Assembly (NCBI GenBank): GCA_016936535.1
Contig: JAFGXP010000004.1
Location: 1 to 39,036 of the forward strand
Length of the DNA: 39,036 nucleotides
Source: Thiotrichales bacterium
Lineage (GTDB): Bacteria > Pseudomonadota > Gammaproteobacteria > Thiomicrospirales > Thiomicrospiraceae
Direction of reading: 5' to 3'
Below, in pieces: positions 27,777 through 36,738 of the stretch. The notes beneath the pieces were generated by a model. The model made no database searches, had not been told where the DNA came from, and worked only from the letters and a program-made list of their open reading frames with translations. A program made the position numbers and the translations under genes. How positions within the stretch are numbered: the first letter of the stretch is position 1; each line of letters begins with the position of its first letter.

Positions 27777-28232
27777 CTATTTCACTCTCAATACATCACA
27801 AGGCGTCTGTGCCCAAAGTGCCGGTCCAGAACCGCCAAACAACGCATGCAAAGCGCTGTGGCTTTGAAAACCAAGTACCAAACAATCAACCTCGTGCAAT
27901 TCAATGAGATGCAATAAAGTAGGTACAACTGGCCCAGCTTCGAGATAGCACTTACAGGCGACTTCAAATGGCGACTCAGAGAAAACCTCACGCTGCCATG
28001 CCAAAAATTTGGTTTCGGTTTCCGCCAGCAAGCTGTGATTTAGGTCCTGTTCCCAAACCCCTGGCAAACCAATAACAGCGGTATCTTCTAAAATGGGGTT
28101 GACCGCCAGTTCCAACACATGCACCACACTCAGATCCGCCTGCAAGGCCCTGGCAATCGCCAAGGCTCGCAACAGGGCTCTACGACTGGAATCGGAAAAA
28201 TCCACCGCAACGAGAAGATGTTGATAAGGCAT
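27777..28232 (-). CDS. Universal stress protein (UspA family)
   Basis: 151 residues with the Usp fold: MPYQHLLVAVDFSDSSRRALLRALAIA at the start and a final region VDCLVLGFQSHSALHALFGGSGPALWAQTPCDVLRVK. In ATP-binding members the end reads GxxGx9G(S/T); here GFQSHSALHALFGGSG keeps the spacing poorly and the first GxxG becomes GFQS, so nucleotide binding is doubtful. AAGGA lies 6 nt before the ATG. A perfect DnaA-box sequence lies about 52 nt upstream. Co-transcription with the periplasmic protein gene after it is likely. Confidence 0.9.
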   Translation of the reverse strand: MPYQHLLVAVDFSDSSRRALLRALAIARALQADLSVVHVLELAVNPILEDTAVIGLPGVWEQDLNHSLLAETETKFLAWQREVFSESPFEVACKCYLEAGPVVPTLLHLIELHEVDCLVLGFQSHSALHALFGGSGPALWAQTPCDVLRVK

Positions 28233-28283
28233 AGACGTTCCTTAAGCACGTGCGAACCAAACTCAAATTTTGTGCACAAAAAG

Positions 28284-28292
28284 TGTGGATAA
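28284..28292 (-). promoter_or_regulatory. Perfect DnaA-box sequence upstream of uspA
   Basis: TGTGGATAA on the plus strand, that is TTATCCACA on the minus strand, the strongest type of DnaA box. It lies about 52 nt before the uspA start. A single box may be chance. Confidence 0.4.
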
Positions 28293-28427
28293 GCGTGTGT
28301 GTAATCAATTTGTAATCTAAAAATTTGCTTTGGCATCAAGCATCTTACGGTCGTTGATTATAAATTAAGCGATTTACTCGCTTTCTCAACAAATCATGAC
28401 AATGCGAGCGATGCCGACCAACCAAAA

Positions 28428-29174
28428 TTAGACTGCCTTTGCCTGCCGCTGCTTGAGTGTTTCTGCCACTTGATTGCGTAAATAACGGGGGACAGCCAAT
28501 CCGTCATTTAGGCTTTGCCAAGCATGGCTATCGCGTTGCGCCAAATTCAACATAGCCATCGCATTGGGCTGAACCTCATGATAATGCGGGCAAAGCGCGG
28601 CTAAATCAGGAAAGCTTTGACTGACATCTCCATAAGCTTGTAATCGCACGCCTGAAGCCTTAGCTTGTGCTTGCAATGTCTGCCAAGCCAAAACCACTTG
28701 TTCCGGTTTCAACAGCTGTGCGTTCTCAGCTCGCCAAGTTTGCGTTAAAGGATCGTAATACCCCTCTTGCCAATAGACCTCATTCATTCGCGCATCCATC
28801 ATCGCGCACCAATACAGAGGCGCTTGGTGCGCGGTATAAAACACATCTTGATAAGCCATTGAAGCTAAAGAAGACAAAGCAACAAAACGACAATCCCAAC
28901 CAAGCGCCAAGCCTTGTGTCACCCCTGCCGCAATTCGTACACCGGTAAAAGCCCCCGGCCCTTCACCAAAGGCAATCACATCGACTTGCTTTCCGGTAAT
29001 GCCTGCTTGTGCTAAGAGCGTATCAATCATCGGCAAGATACGCTGGGCGTGTTGCTGCGGTGTCATTTCATGCAACGCATAGGTTTCACCTTGATGCCTA
29101 AGCGCCACCGAGCAAGCTGCGGTCGAGGTATCAAGGGCGAGTATCGTTGGGGAATCGGAAAGCGTGATTGTCAT
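28428..29174 (-). CDS. tsaB: tRNA threonylcarbamoyladenosine biosynthesis protein TsaB
   Basis: Part of the TsaB-TsaD-TsaE machine that puts threonylcarbamoyl on A37 of ANN-decoding tRNAs; TsaB is the non-catalytic partner of TsaD. 248 residues with an ASKHA fold: ILALDTSTAACSVAL at the N terminus, QQHAQRILPMIDTLL, and GEGPGAFTGVRIAAGVTQGLA (about 70-90), a hallmark of TsaB. The start overlaps the yoaA stop by 4 nt, with GAGGAAA in front, so it is coupled to yoaA. Confidence 0.95.
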   Translation of the reverse strand: MTITLSDSPTILALDTSTAACSVALRHQGETYALHEMTPQQHAQRILPMIDTLLAQAGITGKQVDVIAFGEGPGAFTGVRIAAGVTQGLALGWDCRFVALSSLASMAYQDVFYTAHQAPLYWCAMMDARMNEVYWQEGYYDPLTQTWRAENAQLLKPEQVVLAWQTLQAQAKASGVRLQAYGDVSQSFPDLAALCPHYHEVQPNAMAMLNLAQRDSHAWQSLNDGLAVPRYLRNQVAETLKQRQAKAV

Positions 29175-31135
29175 AAAATTTCCTCATCAAGGGACAATAG
29201 TGGGAGCGCGTCTTCAGCGCGATAAACCCATGGAAAAGGCGGCAGGCTCTCTCGAATCGTTTTGCCATAGCTTTTATTTGAAAGGCGCGGGTCACAAAGC
29301 ATAAGTACCCCCCGATCTGCTGAATCACGAATCAATCGTCCAGAACCCTGTTTCATCGCAATCACCGCCTCTGGTAGCTGAAAATGCACAAAACCGTTTA
29401 AACCTTTTTCTTTTAAATACTCTTCGCGAGCTCGAACCAAAGGATCATCCGGAGGCGCAAAAGGAATACGATCAATCACCACTAATTTTAGCGCATCCCC
29501 TTTTACATCCACGCCTTCCCAAAAGCTGCTGGTTCCAAGCAAAATCGGTTCTGGTTCTTGCCGAAAACGTTCCAGTAAAGTCGATTTGGGTTGCTCGCCC
29601 TGCACCAATAAACTGCCTTGCCAATGGGTTTCAAGAATCTCTTTTGCTTCCTGAAGCGCGCGGTGGCTGGTAAAAAGTAAAAACGCATGACCTTTGCTGG
29701 CTTTTAGCAGCGGCCAAGCCGCACGTAAACAAATTTTGATGTAGCGAGAATCTTTTGGATCGGGCAAGCCAATCGGATGATAAATAACCCCCTGCTTGCC
29801 GTAATCAAAAGGGCTTAGCCAATGTGACGTTTTCGCATCGCCAAGGCCGAGACGCTTGGCAAAATAATCAAAATTATGCTTCACACTGAGGGTAGCGGAG
29901 GTAAAAAGCCAAGCACCACCCAAAGCTTCACGCTGACGGCTAAAGGGGGCAGAAACATTCAGTGGCGTTAAGCAAAAGCGGAAGCGTCCCATTGAAGACT
30001 CGAGCCAACGAATCTGGTTTTCATGGGTTTCATTGCGCCAAGTTTCCAACTGTTCCAAGAAATTTTTGCTGCGTTTGGATAAGGCAGATAACTGCTTACC
30101 GCGTTCAGCCATTTTTTTAAGAGAATCATTCAGTTGCGTAAAGCTCTGAATGACGCGTTTGAGTTGAACCTGAAAAGCCGCTTCCGCCTCTAACTGCTCC
30201 CAAGTCCAACGCTTTTCCCATTTACCTAAGGTTTCACTGAGTAATTTTAGCTGCTCGGCCAACAGCTGCGCCTGATCGCTTAGGTTTTGGGATTCCACCG
30301 CTTCCGCCTTTTGCGCAGCGACTAGATCGCGAATCAGCTCGTCCAGCTGCGCACGCGATAAACTAAACCCCAAAAACTGAGCTGCAATATCCGGCAGTTG
30401 ATGAGCCTCATCAAAAATATAAATTTCGGCTTGCGGAAGCAACTCGCCAAACCCCTGTTCACGTAAGGCCAAATCGGCGCAGAACAAGTGATGATTGACC
30501 ACCAATACCTGCGCTTCCTGCGCCTTCAGTTTTTGTTCTGGGTAAAAGCAGCCCAGTTCACTGGAGCACTCTGCTGCCTGGCAAAACTCAAGGCGAGCGC
30601 ACGTTTTTTGCCAAATAGGATCATTTTCACCAACCGAAGTCAGTTCGGCCCGATCGCCTGTAAGGGTTTTCTCATCCAGCCACTCACGAATTCGCGCCAA
30701 CTTTTTCCAATTTTCTTTACTGTGCTGCTCAACGGTTTGCGAGATTTCCAACCGCTGAGGACAAACATAGTTCTCACGACCTTTTAACAAATGCGGCTTG
30801 CCTTTCAAGCCACACACCTTGAACAGCATGGGCAAATCCTTTTGCACCAGCTGCTCTTGTAGAGTTTTGGTTGCGGTGGAAACCAAGACTTTTTTGCCGG
30901 AGAGCAAGGCTGGTAATAAATAAGCAAAGGTTTTGCCCGTACCGGTACCGGCTTCGGCTAGTAAGGTCTCAGCCTGGGCAATCGCTTGAGCAACTTCTTG
31001 GGCCATTTCAATTTGCGCTTGACGCGGAGCATAGCCGGGAACCTGTTGACTAAGAAGCCCTTGATCGCCCATCACTTCAAGAAGGGATGGCGCATCTTTT
31101 GCGGAATGTTTATCGGTTTTGCCTGCCTTGACCAT
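29171..31135 (-). CDS. yoaA: YoaA/DinG-family Fe-S DNA helicase
   Basis: Superfamily 2 helicase of the XPD type that unwinds DNA 5' to 3' using ATP; E. coli YoaA aids repair of stalled replication forks. 654 residues (E. coli YoaA 636): Walker A EAGTGTGKT (61-69), STATKTLQEQL, Fe-S cysteines at 125, 185, 190 and 196 (x4 and x5 spacing as in DinG), DEAH (242-245), SATLSV, GTSSFWEGVDVKGD and QGSGRLIR. Its length and its overlap with tsaB favour YoaA over DinG. A TATAAT lies about 30 nt upstream with no clear -35. No LexA box is seen. Confidence 0.92.
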   Translation of the reverse strand: MVKAGKTDKHSAKDAPSLLEVMGDQGLLSQQVPGYAPRQAQIEMAQEVAQAIAQAETLLAEAGTGTGKTFAYLLPALLSGKKVLVSTATKTLQEQLVQKDLPMLFKVCGLKGKPHLLKGRENYVCPQRLEISQTVEQHSKENWKKLARIREWLDEKTLTGDRAELTSVGENDPIWQKTCARLEFCQAAECSSELGCFYPEQKLKAQEAQVLVVNHHLFCADLALREQGFGELLPQAEIYIFDEAHQLPDIAAQFLGFSLSRAQLDELIRDLVAAQKAEAVESQNLSDQAQLLAEQLKLLSETLGKWEKRWTWEQLEAEAAFQVQLKRVIQSFTQLNDSLKKMAERGKQLSALSKRSKNFLEQLETWRNETHENQIRWLESSMGRFRFCLTPLNVSAPFSRQREALGGAWLFTSATLSVKHNFDYFAKRLGLGDAKTSHWLSPFDYGKQGVIYHPIGLPDPKDSRYIKICLRAAWPLLKASKGHAFLLFTSHRALQEAKEILETHWQGSLLVQGEQPKSTLLERFRQEPEPILLGTSSFWEGVDVKGDALKLVVIDRIPFAPPDDPLVRAREEYLKEKGLNGFVHFQLPEAVIAMKQGSGRLIRDSADRGVLMLCDPRLSNKSYGKTIRESLPPFPWVYRAEDALPLLSLDEEIL

Positions 31136-31163
31136 GCTGAGCTGCCTGTTTTTGATTGCGGCT

Positions 31164-31169
31164 ATTATA
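31164..31169 (-). promoter_or_regulatory. Candidate -10 box of yoaA-tsaB
   Basis: Perfect TATAAT on the minus strand about 30 nt before the yoaA ATG. The -35 position has no good match. A perfect DnaA box lies a further 30 bp upstream. Confidence 0.45.
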
Positions 31170-31200
31170 ACGGCAGTAAATAGGCAACGGCCGATAAAAC

Positions 31201-31233
31201 TGTGGATAAGTCGTGGGATAAGTTTGGGATAAA
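31201..31233. promoter_or_regulatory. Three phased GGATAA motifs including a DnaA box
   Basis: TGTGGATAA (31201-31209, TTATCCACA on the other strand) is a perfect DnaA box. GGATAA recurs at 31216-31221 and 31227-31232, with spacing of 12 and 11 bp, about one helical turn. The cluster lies between the divergent yoaA and rpmJ promoters. Confidence 0.45.
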
Positions 31234-31249
31234 CCCCTACTTTTTATTC

Positions 31250-31278
31250 TGGACTTCAAAATCCAAAACCCTTATAAT
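31250..31278 (+). promoter_or_regulatory. Promoter of rpmJ
   Basis: TGGACT (31250-31255), 17-bp spacer, perfect TATAAT (31273-31278). Transcription would begin about 70 nt before the gene. The leader holds the palindrome TTCAAATATTTGAA. Confidence 0.6.
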
Positions 31279-31353
31279 CCGCCACTTCAAATATTTGAAC
31301 TTAAGTCGGATTGGTTTTGAAATATTCGACACACTATATGATGGATATATCTG

Positions 31354-31479
31354 ATGAAAATTTTATCTTCACTAAAATCAGCTAAGACTCGTCACAAAGA
31401 CTGCCAAGTTGTTAAACGTCGCGGTAAAGTGTACGTAATCTGCAAAACAAACCCAAAATTTAAGGCACGTCAGCGTTAA
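31354..31479 (+). CDS. rpmJ: Ribosomal protein L36, zinc-free (YkgO-like) type
   Basis: A 41-residue basic protein ([20 protein letters not shown] and onward to KARQR) in the large ribosomal subunit. It matches the second-type L36 of E. coli (YkgO) over its whole length: [27 protein letters not shown]. The canonical zinc ribbon has Cys at 11, 14 and 27 and a His; here only Cys17 and Cys30 remain and the first Cys is absent, so it should not bind zinc. The ribosome site is weak (GGA 9 nt before the ATG). It has its own promoter and terminator and is a one-gene unit. Confidence 0.95.
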   Translation: MKILSSLKSAKTRHKDCQVVKRRGKVYVICKTNPKFKARQR

Positions 31480-31510
31480 TTTAACGCCGCCTCATTTTGT
31501 GTGAGTTTGC

Positions 31511-31538
31511 AAAAGCGCCCTGATCAGGCGCTTTTTTT
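31511..31538 (+). terminator. Terminator after rpmJ
   Basis: AGCGCC (31514-31519) pairs with GGCGCT (31527-31532), followed by T7. The T run overlaps the stop codon of cheV on the opposite strand. Confidence 0.92.
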
Positions 31539-32514
31539 ATGCATGAAAGAACGTTTGCTCAACTTGTTTTAACGTTGCCACAATCAAATCCGTATCAACT
31601 TTACCTATAAAGTAATTGGCTCCCATCGCCAAAACCTCTCGTGTATTATTTTCACTGGTCATCGACGTATGGACCACAATCGGCAGCGCGCGGGTTTTTG
31701 GGTTGGCGCGAACTTCACGAATTACAGTATGACCAGAAGCTACGGGCATCTCTAAATCGGTGAAAATTATCGAAATCGGCGCTAAGTCCTCTTGAGCAAA
31801 AAGATAATCTAGCAATAAGCGCCCATTATCAAAACTCTTGTAAGACAAACCGAGCTTGTCAAAAACCATACTCATATAATTTTGAATGGCGCGGGAATCT
31901 TCTGCAAACAAAATGGTTTTACTGCGCAATTGGGGTGAAAAATTTTGCTGTTCCGGTGTGATTTGCTCAGCAGCGGCAAAAATTTTCTGAGCCACACTCG
32001 GCATCGCTTCAATCAGCAACTTCTCAATATCCAAGATAAAACAAAGCGTTTGACTGTTTTCCAGATAGGTATGGTTAACAATTTGATTTTGATTGACATT
32101 GAGGGTGTAATTTCCGGCTGGATGAATCTGCGACCAGTCCTTTTCTTCCACGCCATGAATATGGGCGACCCGCAAACCCACAAAATTATGGCTAAAATCC
32201 GCCACAATAATGATGGATTTTTCACGTTCTTGCGCAGTCATCGAAAATCCCATCCACAAAGGTAAGTCAATTACCGGTAGATATTGACCTCGTAGCTCGA
32301 TCATTCCTTCAATTAAGCGATTGCTGTCTGGTATGGGAGCAACCGGATAGACGCGTCCTTCAAGCACTTCACGCACCTTAAAAACGTTCATCCCATAATA
32401 AGGTGGGATCTGCTGCAACTCACTGGCAAATTGCATCTGAAAAATCATCAGACTCAGCTGATTGTTCTTGCTGAGCTGAGCAGTTTTTTCAACTTGGTCT
32501 AAATACAGACTCAT
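31537..32514 (-). CDS. cheV: Chemotaxis protein CheV
   Basis: Coupling protein that links chemoreceptors and the CheA kinase. 325 residues: a CheW-like domain (about 20-165; FKVREVLEG, MIELRGQYLPVIDL) and a receiver domain (about 198-322) with acidic pair Glu205/Asp206, phosphoacceptor Asp253 in FTDLEMP, Thr283 and Lys305 (FIGKVD). This CheW-REC order defines CheV. AAGGGG is 7 nt before the ATG. No other chemotaxis gene is nearby; it is an orphan CheV, common in motile gammaproteobacteria. Confidence 0.95.
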   Translation of the reverse strand: MSLYLDQVEKTAQLSKNNQLSLMIFQMQFASELQQIPPYYGMNVFKVREVLEGRVYPVAPIPDSNRLIEGMIELRGQYLPVIDLPLWMGFSMTAQEREKSIIIVADFSHNFVGLRVAHIHGVEEKDWSQIHPAGNYTLNVNQNQIVNHTYLENSQTLCFILDIEKLLIEAMPSVAQKIFAAAEQITPEQQNFSPQLRSKTILFAEDSRAIQNYMSMVFDKLGLSYKSFDNGRLLLDYLFAQEDLAPISIIFTDLEMPVASGHTVIREVRANPKTRALPIVVHTSMTSENNTREVLAMGANYFIGKVDTDLIVATLKQVEQTFFHA

Positions 32515-32598
32515 CCATGCCCCTTTTTTCGCATTGCGAACCCATCAAAAAACTGACCTGAGTTTAGCTCAAAATTTGATGCACTGTCTAAACAACAA

Positions 32599-33240
32599 TC
32601 AAGTTTCCATCGCCGACGCATTCAACACTTGCAAGCGCTGTTGAACGGGTTTAAACGAACGACGATAGTCTGGCAAAATCGGTAGGTGGGCCAAACGCTG
32701 CAAATGCTCTGCCGTGGGATAACCTTTATGCTGAGCAAAACCGTATAAAGGATATTGCTGATCAAGTTCCATCATTTTTTGATCACGATACACCTTAGCC
32801 AAAATAGATGCGGCGGAAATGGAGGGAACCGATTGATCGCCTTTCACAATGGCCTGACAGGGATAATCCAGCTTGGGGCAGCGATTGCCATCAACCAGTA
32901 CCAAATCAATCGGATGTTGCGCAGCAATCGCGCTGACGGCTCGGCGCATCGCTAAAAGCGTAGCCTGCAGAATATTAAGCTCATCAATTTCTTGCGGCGT
33001 CGCAACGGCAATACTGTAGGCAACCGCCTGCTCTAAGATTTGCGGATAGAGTTGATTGCGTTTTTTTTCACTCAGCTGCTTAGAATCAGCAAGAGGCAGA
33101 GAACAGGAGCTTGGCAAAATCACCGCTGCTGCGACCACCTCGCCAACTAAAGGGCCGCGTCCAACTTCATCAACGCCGACCACCCAGCGCGCAGTATTGG
33201 ACGAAAATAATTCGATCTGCTCAACCAATAATCGCCTCAC
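32599..33240 (-). CDS. rnhB: Ribonuclease HII
   Basis: Cuts the RNA strand of RNA/DNA hybrids and removes ribonucleotides misbuilt into DNA. 213 residues with the catalytic signature [23 protein letters not shown] (Asp-Glu), [21 protein letters not shown] and [21 protein letters not shown] with further metal-binding Asp. Typical of RNase HII rather than HI or HIII. The GTG at 33240 overlaps lpxB by 20 nt; a TTG four codons later (33228) has GTGAGG 6 nt before it and may be the true start. Last gene of the lipid A operon, as in E. coli. Confidence 0.95.
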   Translation of the reverse strand: MRRLLVEQIELFSSNTARWVVGVDEVGRGPLVGEVVAAAVILPSSCSLPLADSKQLSEKKRNQLYPQILEQAVAYSIAVATPQEIDELNILQATLLAMRRAVSAIAAQHPIDLVLVDGNRCPKLDYPCQAIVKGDQSVPSISAASILAKVYRDQKMMELDQQYPLYGFAQHKGYPTAEHLQRLAHLPILPDYRRSFKPVQQRLQVLNASAMET

Positions 33241-34420
33241 TTTCCAGAGCAGGAAACCAAGTTTGAATGGCCTTCAAAGCCAATTTGCCTGAAGGCTGTT
33301 TTAAAGCATCATATTGTTCAGCAAAGGCTGTCAGTTGGTTTTGTCGCAAAGCCGAATCCTCAATGAGTTTGCGTAATTCAGCCGCGATTTTGGGTGCTGT
33401 CGCCTCGTCTTGAATTAACTCAGAAACCAAAGATTGCTGGGCAAGAACATTCGGCAAGCCAATCCATTTCGTTGTTGCCAAACGTTTCATGATCCAGTAA
33501 GAAATTGGGTGGACTTTAATCGCCAAAACCAAAGGTCGACGCATGAGCGCGGTTTCGAGGGTCGCGGTTCCAGAAGTGACCAAGGCTTGATCGCAAGCTT
33601 CCAGTGCCAATTGAGCTTGACCATCAAGCAACGTTATCGAATCAGACAAGCCCCGCCCTTGCAGAGCTTGCTCAATCCGGTGTCGAATTTTTGGATTGGC
33701 TGCAGGAATCACAAAATGCATCTGCGGATAATCGTTTAACAGCTGCGCAGCAGCGTGCAGATAAAGGTCGATCATTTGCTCGATTTCGCCCAGTCGAGAA
33801 CCCGGTAAAATCGCGGTGATGGGTAAATGTTCGGCAAGACCGAGTCGGGTACAGGCGGTGGCCTTATTCGGTTGCTCGGGAACTTGCTGCGCTAGGGGGT
33901 GCCCAACATAAGCAACTGGAATTTGGTAGCGCTGATAATAAGGTGGCTCAAAAGGAAATAAGACCAAAACACCGTCCACGGTTTGCTTCATCTTTTCTAA
34001 GCGTTTTTCGCGCCACGCCCAGATGGATGGCCCAACATAATGCAAGGTTGCAATCCCCGACGCTTTAAGCTGCCGCTCAACCGTGAAATTGAAATCGGGG
34101 GCATCAATACCAATAAATAAGTCCGGCTGCGCCTTTTTAAGGCGGCGAATCAACCGCTTGCGTAAACGCAACAAGGTTGGCAAGCGTTTAATCACTTCAA
34201 AGAACCCCATTACCGAGAGCGTCTCCATGGGATACCAACTTTGCAGACCAGCTGCCAGCATTTTGGGGCCGCCAATCCCAATAAACTCGGCCTGCGGAAA
34301 GCGGGCTTTCAAGGCCAAAATTAGGTCTGCGCCCAAGGTGTCACCGGAAGTTTCTCCGGCAACCATGGCAAACAAGGGGTTTGCCGTGAGGGGGGTCTCA
34401 GTGAGGGGCTTTGAAACCAT
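33221..34420 (-). CDS. lpxB: Lipid-A-disaccharide synthase
   Basis: Joins UDP-2,3-diacylglucosamine and lipid X to the lipid A disaccharide at the inner membrane. 399 residues (E. coli 382) with [32 protein letters not shown], the [14 protein letters not shown] core, [25 protein letters not shown] and PMVL-like [15 protein letters not shown] fold family 19. The ATG shares its A with the TAA of lpxA (TAATG), indicating coupled translation. The ~14 N-terminal residues before FAMVAGE are variable. Confidence 0.97.
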   Translation of the reverse strand: MVSKPLTETPLTANPLFAMVAGETSGDTLGADLILALKARFPQAEFIGIGGPKMLAAGLQSWYPMETLSVMGFFEVIKRLPTLLRLRKRLIRRLKKAQPDLFIGIDAPDFNFTVERQLKASGIATLHYVGPSIWAWREKRLEKMKQTVDGVLVLFPFEPPYYQRYQIPVAYVGHPLAQQVPEQPNKATACTRLGLAEHLPITAILPGSRLGEIEQMIDLYLHAAAQLLNDYPQMHFVIPAANPKIRHRIEQALQGRGLSDSITLLDGQAQLALEACDQALVTSGTATLETALMRRPLVLAIKVHPISYWIMKRLATTKWIGLPNVLAQQSLVSELIQDEATAPKIAAELRKLIEDSALRQNQLTAFAEQYDALKQPSGKLALKAIQTWFPALESEAIIG

Positions 34421-35190
34421 TAACGCGTAATTCCGCGATGTGAACTCTGCAAAAACGCCACCAAATGACCCAGCGTATTGTGAACGTCATTCAACTGCTG
34501 CAACGCATCAATTGCTTGTTGCATCGTTAAACCTTGACGATAAATAATTTTATAGGCTTTTTTGATTAATGAGCGCTGCTCGGCATCGTAGTTTCGACGC
34601 TTAAGCCCTTCTAAATTGACAGATTTGGGAACCGCAATATTCCCAGAAACGACCACAAAGTCAGGGACATCTTGGTTGACCACACTGCCCATGCCACAAA
34701 AGGCATGCTGACCGATGCGACAAAATTGGTGCACCAGCGTATAACCGCCCAAAATGGCCCAATCTTCCACTAATACGTGCCCAGCCAAGGCGACATTATT
34801 GGCCATAATTGTGTGGTTACCGATTACACAGTCATGCGCAATATGCACACCTGCCATGATCCAATTATGGTTGCCAATCACCGTTTTTCCTAAGTCTTGA
34901 ATCGTGCCACGGTTAAGCGTGACATGCTCACGAAAGGTATTGCCCTCGCCAATCACCAAGCTGGTCGGCTCGCCAGCGTATTTTTTGTCTTGGGGAGCCG
35001 CTCCAATCGAGCCAAAGGGATAAAAGTGATTGTTTTTACCAATATCCGTCGGCCCAGAGACAACAACATGGGACTCTAAACGGCATCCCGAGTCGATTCG
35101 AATGTCGCCCTCTAACACACAGTAAGGGCCAATAACCACGTCCTCAGCAAGCTTAACCTGCGGACCAATAATTGCGGTGGGGTGAATCAA
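34420..35190 (-). CDS. lpxA: UDP-N-acetylglucosamine acyltransferase
   Basis: First step of lipid A synthesis: adds an R-3-hydroxyacyl chain to UDP-GlcNAc. 256 residues with left-handed beta-helix hexapeptide repeats (I/V-G-x-x), the HIAHD motif with catalytic-type His119, SIGAAPQDKKYAGEPT and NLEGLKRR before the helical C terminus. Appears to start at TTG 35190 with AAAGGTG about 7 nt upstream; the gene begins 3 nt after the fabZ stop. E. coli LpxA is 262 residues. Confidence 0.97.
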   Translation of the reverse strand: MIHPTAIIGPQVKLAEDVVIGPYCVLEGDIRIDSGCRLESHVVVSGPTDIGKNNHFYPFGSIGAAPQDKKYAGEPTSLVIGEGNTFREHVTLNRGTIQDLGKTVIGNHNWIMAGVHIAHDCVIGNHTIMANNVALAGHVLVEDWAILGGYTLVHQFCRIGQHAFCGMGSVVNQDVPDFVVVSGNIAVPKSVNLEGLKRRNYDAEQRSLIKKAYKIIYRQGLTMQQAIDALQQLNDVHNTLGHLVAFLQSSHRGITR

Positions 35191-35193
35191 TCT

Positions 35194-35631
35194 TTACACC
35201 TTTCTTTCTGCACACATCAAGTCGGCGGAGGCAATAATTTTGCCGTCAACCTTGGTTACACATTCAAACTTCCAAATGCCACGTTTATTACCCAGCGCAC
35301 GGACTTCAAAATCCAAGCGATCGCCAGGAACCGCAGGCTGACGGAAACGTGCATTATCGACCGCAGCCAGATAATACATTGAAGAACCGTCGGGTTTTTC
35401 GCCTTGGCTTCTAAACGCGAGAATACCCGTACATTGCGCCATCGCCTCGATAATCATGACACCCGGCATAATGGGATTGTTTGGAAAGTGGCCAGTGAAC
35501 TGGGGCTCATTAAACGTAATATTCTTATAACCCTTCAAACTCTCGTTGGCGGTAAATTCCGTCACTCGATCTACCAATAGAAAAGGGTAACGGTGCGGTA
35601 AATAATCAAAAATCTCTTTTACTTCCATCAT
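35194..35631 (-). CDS. fabZ: 3-hydroxyacyl-ACP dehydratase FabZ
   Basis: Removes water from 3-hydroxyacyl-ACP in fatty acid elongation; the substrate is shared with LpxA and LpxD, so the gene stands in their operon. 145 residues with a hot-dog fold: [12 protein letters not shown], the catalytic His48 in [12 protein letters not shown] and Glu62 in IIEAMAQ. Length as in other FabZ (E. coli 151). Starts with ATGATG; lies 22 nt after lpxD and 3 nt before lpxA. Confidence 0.97.
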   Translation of the reverse strand: MMEVKEIFDYLPHRYPFLLVDRVTEFTANESLKGYKNITFNEPQFTGHFPNNPIMPGVMIIEAMAQCTGILAFRSQGEKPDGSSMYYLAAVDNARFRQPAVPGDRLDFEVRALGNKRGIWKFECVTKVDGKIIASADLMCAERKV

Positions 35632-35653
35632 CAGAGTATCCAGTGTTATCGCG

Positions 35654-36718
35654 TTATTGATTAGGGATTATGGGGGTTGATTCCACAAGATGCTGCAAAG
35701 CATCAATCTGTTTTTGCATCGCTTTCATTTGCGCGGCCATTTTATCAAGTTGGCGCAAGCGCACTGTTTGTTTTTGCCATTTAACCGCTTCTTGGGCAGG
35801 AAATCCGGCAAAAGCACCCGCTTGTTTGATATCGTGCGTCACGCCCGTTTTTGCCGCAAAGTGACAGGAATCGACGGTACTAAGATGTCCAGCAAATCCG
35901 GCTTGCCCAGCAACGATATTGTGTTTACCGAGTTTGGTGGTCCCCGCGAACCCAACCTGACCGGCAATGGCACTACCCTCACCAATCTGCACATTGTGCG
36001 CAATGTGCACCAGATTATCGATAATGCAGTGATCTTCAATCACGGTATCTTCTAAAGCACCGCGATCGATACAACAATTATTGCCAATTGAAACGTGACG
36101 CCCAATTCGGACGCGCCCGACTTGCGGAATTCGAGACCAGCGTCCTTGATGAGGTGCCCAGCCAAAGCCCTCGCCACCAATCACCGTGCCGGATTCAATC
36201 CGAGTGAAATCACCAATCAGACAGTCACGATGAATGACAACCCCAGCACCGATCTTACAGCCTTGGCCAACTTGCACGCCTTCTTCTAAGATCGCGCCAG
36301 CTTGAATCCAGCATCCCTGACCCAGCACTACGCCAGATTTAATCACTGCATTGGCCTCAATACAAAGACCATTTGGCAGAATAACGTCTTCTGCCAAACT
36401 GGCACTTGCCGCAATGGTATAAGCGGAGGGTAAATCGGGATAGAGTGCTTGTGCGCAGAGTGAATAGACATAGTAAGGCGCATCAACCGCCACACAAGCA
36501 ACCGGACACAACGCCTGATGCTCGGGTTTTAGAATGACCAAACCCGCATGGGTCTGTTCGAGTGCAGGCAAATATTGGGAGGCGTTCAGGAAACTCAAAG
36601 CATTCGGTTCAGCCAGTGCAAGGCTCGCCGCACAGGTCAACTCACCGTTTGAATCACCCTTAAACTGATATGAAATGGAATGCTCATCGAGCAGGGAAAG
36701 CAAGGAGTCGATGCGCAC
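35654..36718 (-). CDS. lpxD: UDP-3-O-(3-hydroxyacyl)glucosamine N-acyltransferase
   Basis: Third step of lipid A synthesis: adds the N-linked acyl chain. 354 residues from GTG 36718 (AGGTGG lies 6 nt before; the TTG two codons upstream lies too close to this site). Order: an N-terminal uridine-binding domain (about 1-100), a left-handed beta-helix of hexapeptide repeats (about 105-290) with GGEGFGWAP and [11 protein letters not shown] (catalytic His), and a helical C-terminal arm (about 310-354, [20 protein letters not shown]). E. coli LpxD is 341 residues. Follows skp by 20 nt. Confidence 0.96.
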   Translation of the reverse strand: MRIDSLLSLLDEHSISYQFKGDSNGELTCAASLALAEPNALSFLNASQYLPALEQTHAGLVILKPEHQALCPVACVAVDAPYYVYSLCAQALYPDLPSAYTIAASASLAEDVILPNGLCIEANAVIKSGVVLGQGCWIQAGAILEEGVQVGQGCKIGAGVVIHRDCLIGDFTRIESGTVIGGEGFGWAPHQGRWSRIPQVGRVRIGRHVSIGNNCCIDRGALEDTVIEDHCIIDNLVHIAHNVQIGEGSAIAGQVGFAGTTKLGKHNIVAGQAGFAGHLSTVDSCHFAAKTGVTHDIKQAGAFAGFPAQEAVKWQKQTVRLRQLDKMAAQMKAMQKQIDALQHLVESTPIIPNQ

Positions 36719-36738
36719 AAGCAACCACCTTTCTCAGA

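Noticed and set aside
31136-31200. LexA (SOS) box upstream of yoaA
   Set aside because: No CTG-N10-CAG palindrome was found between the start codon and the -35 region.
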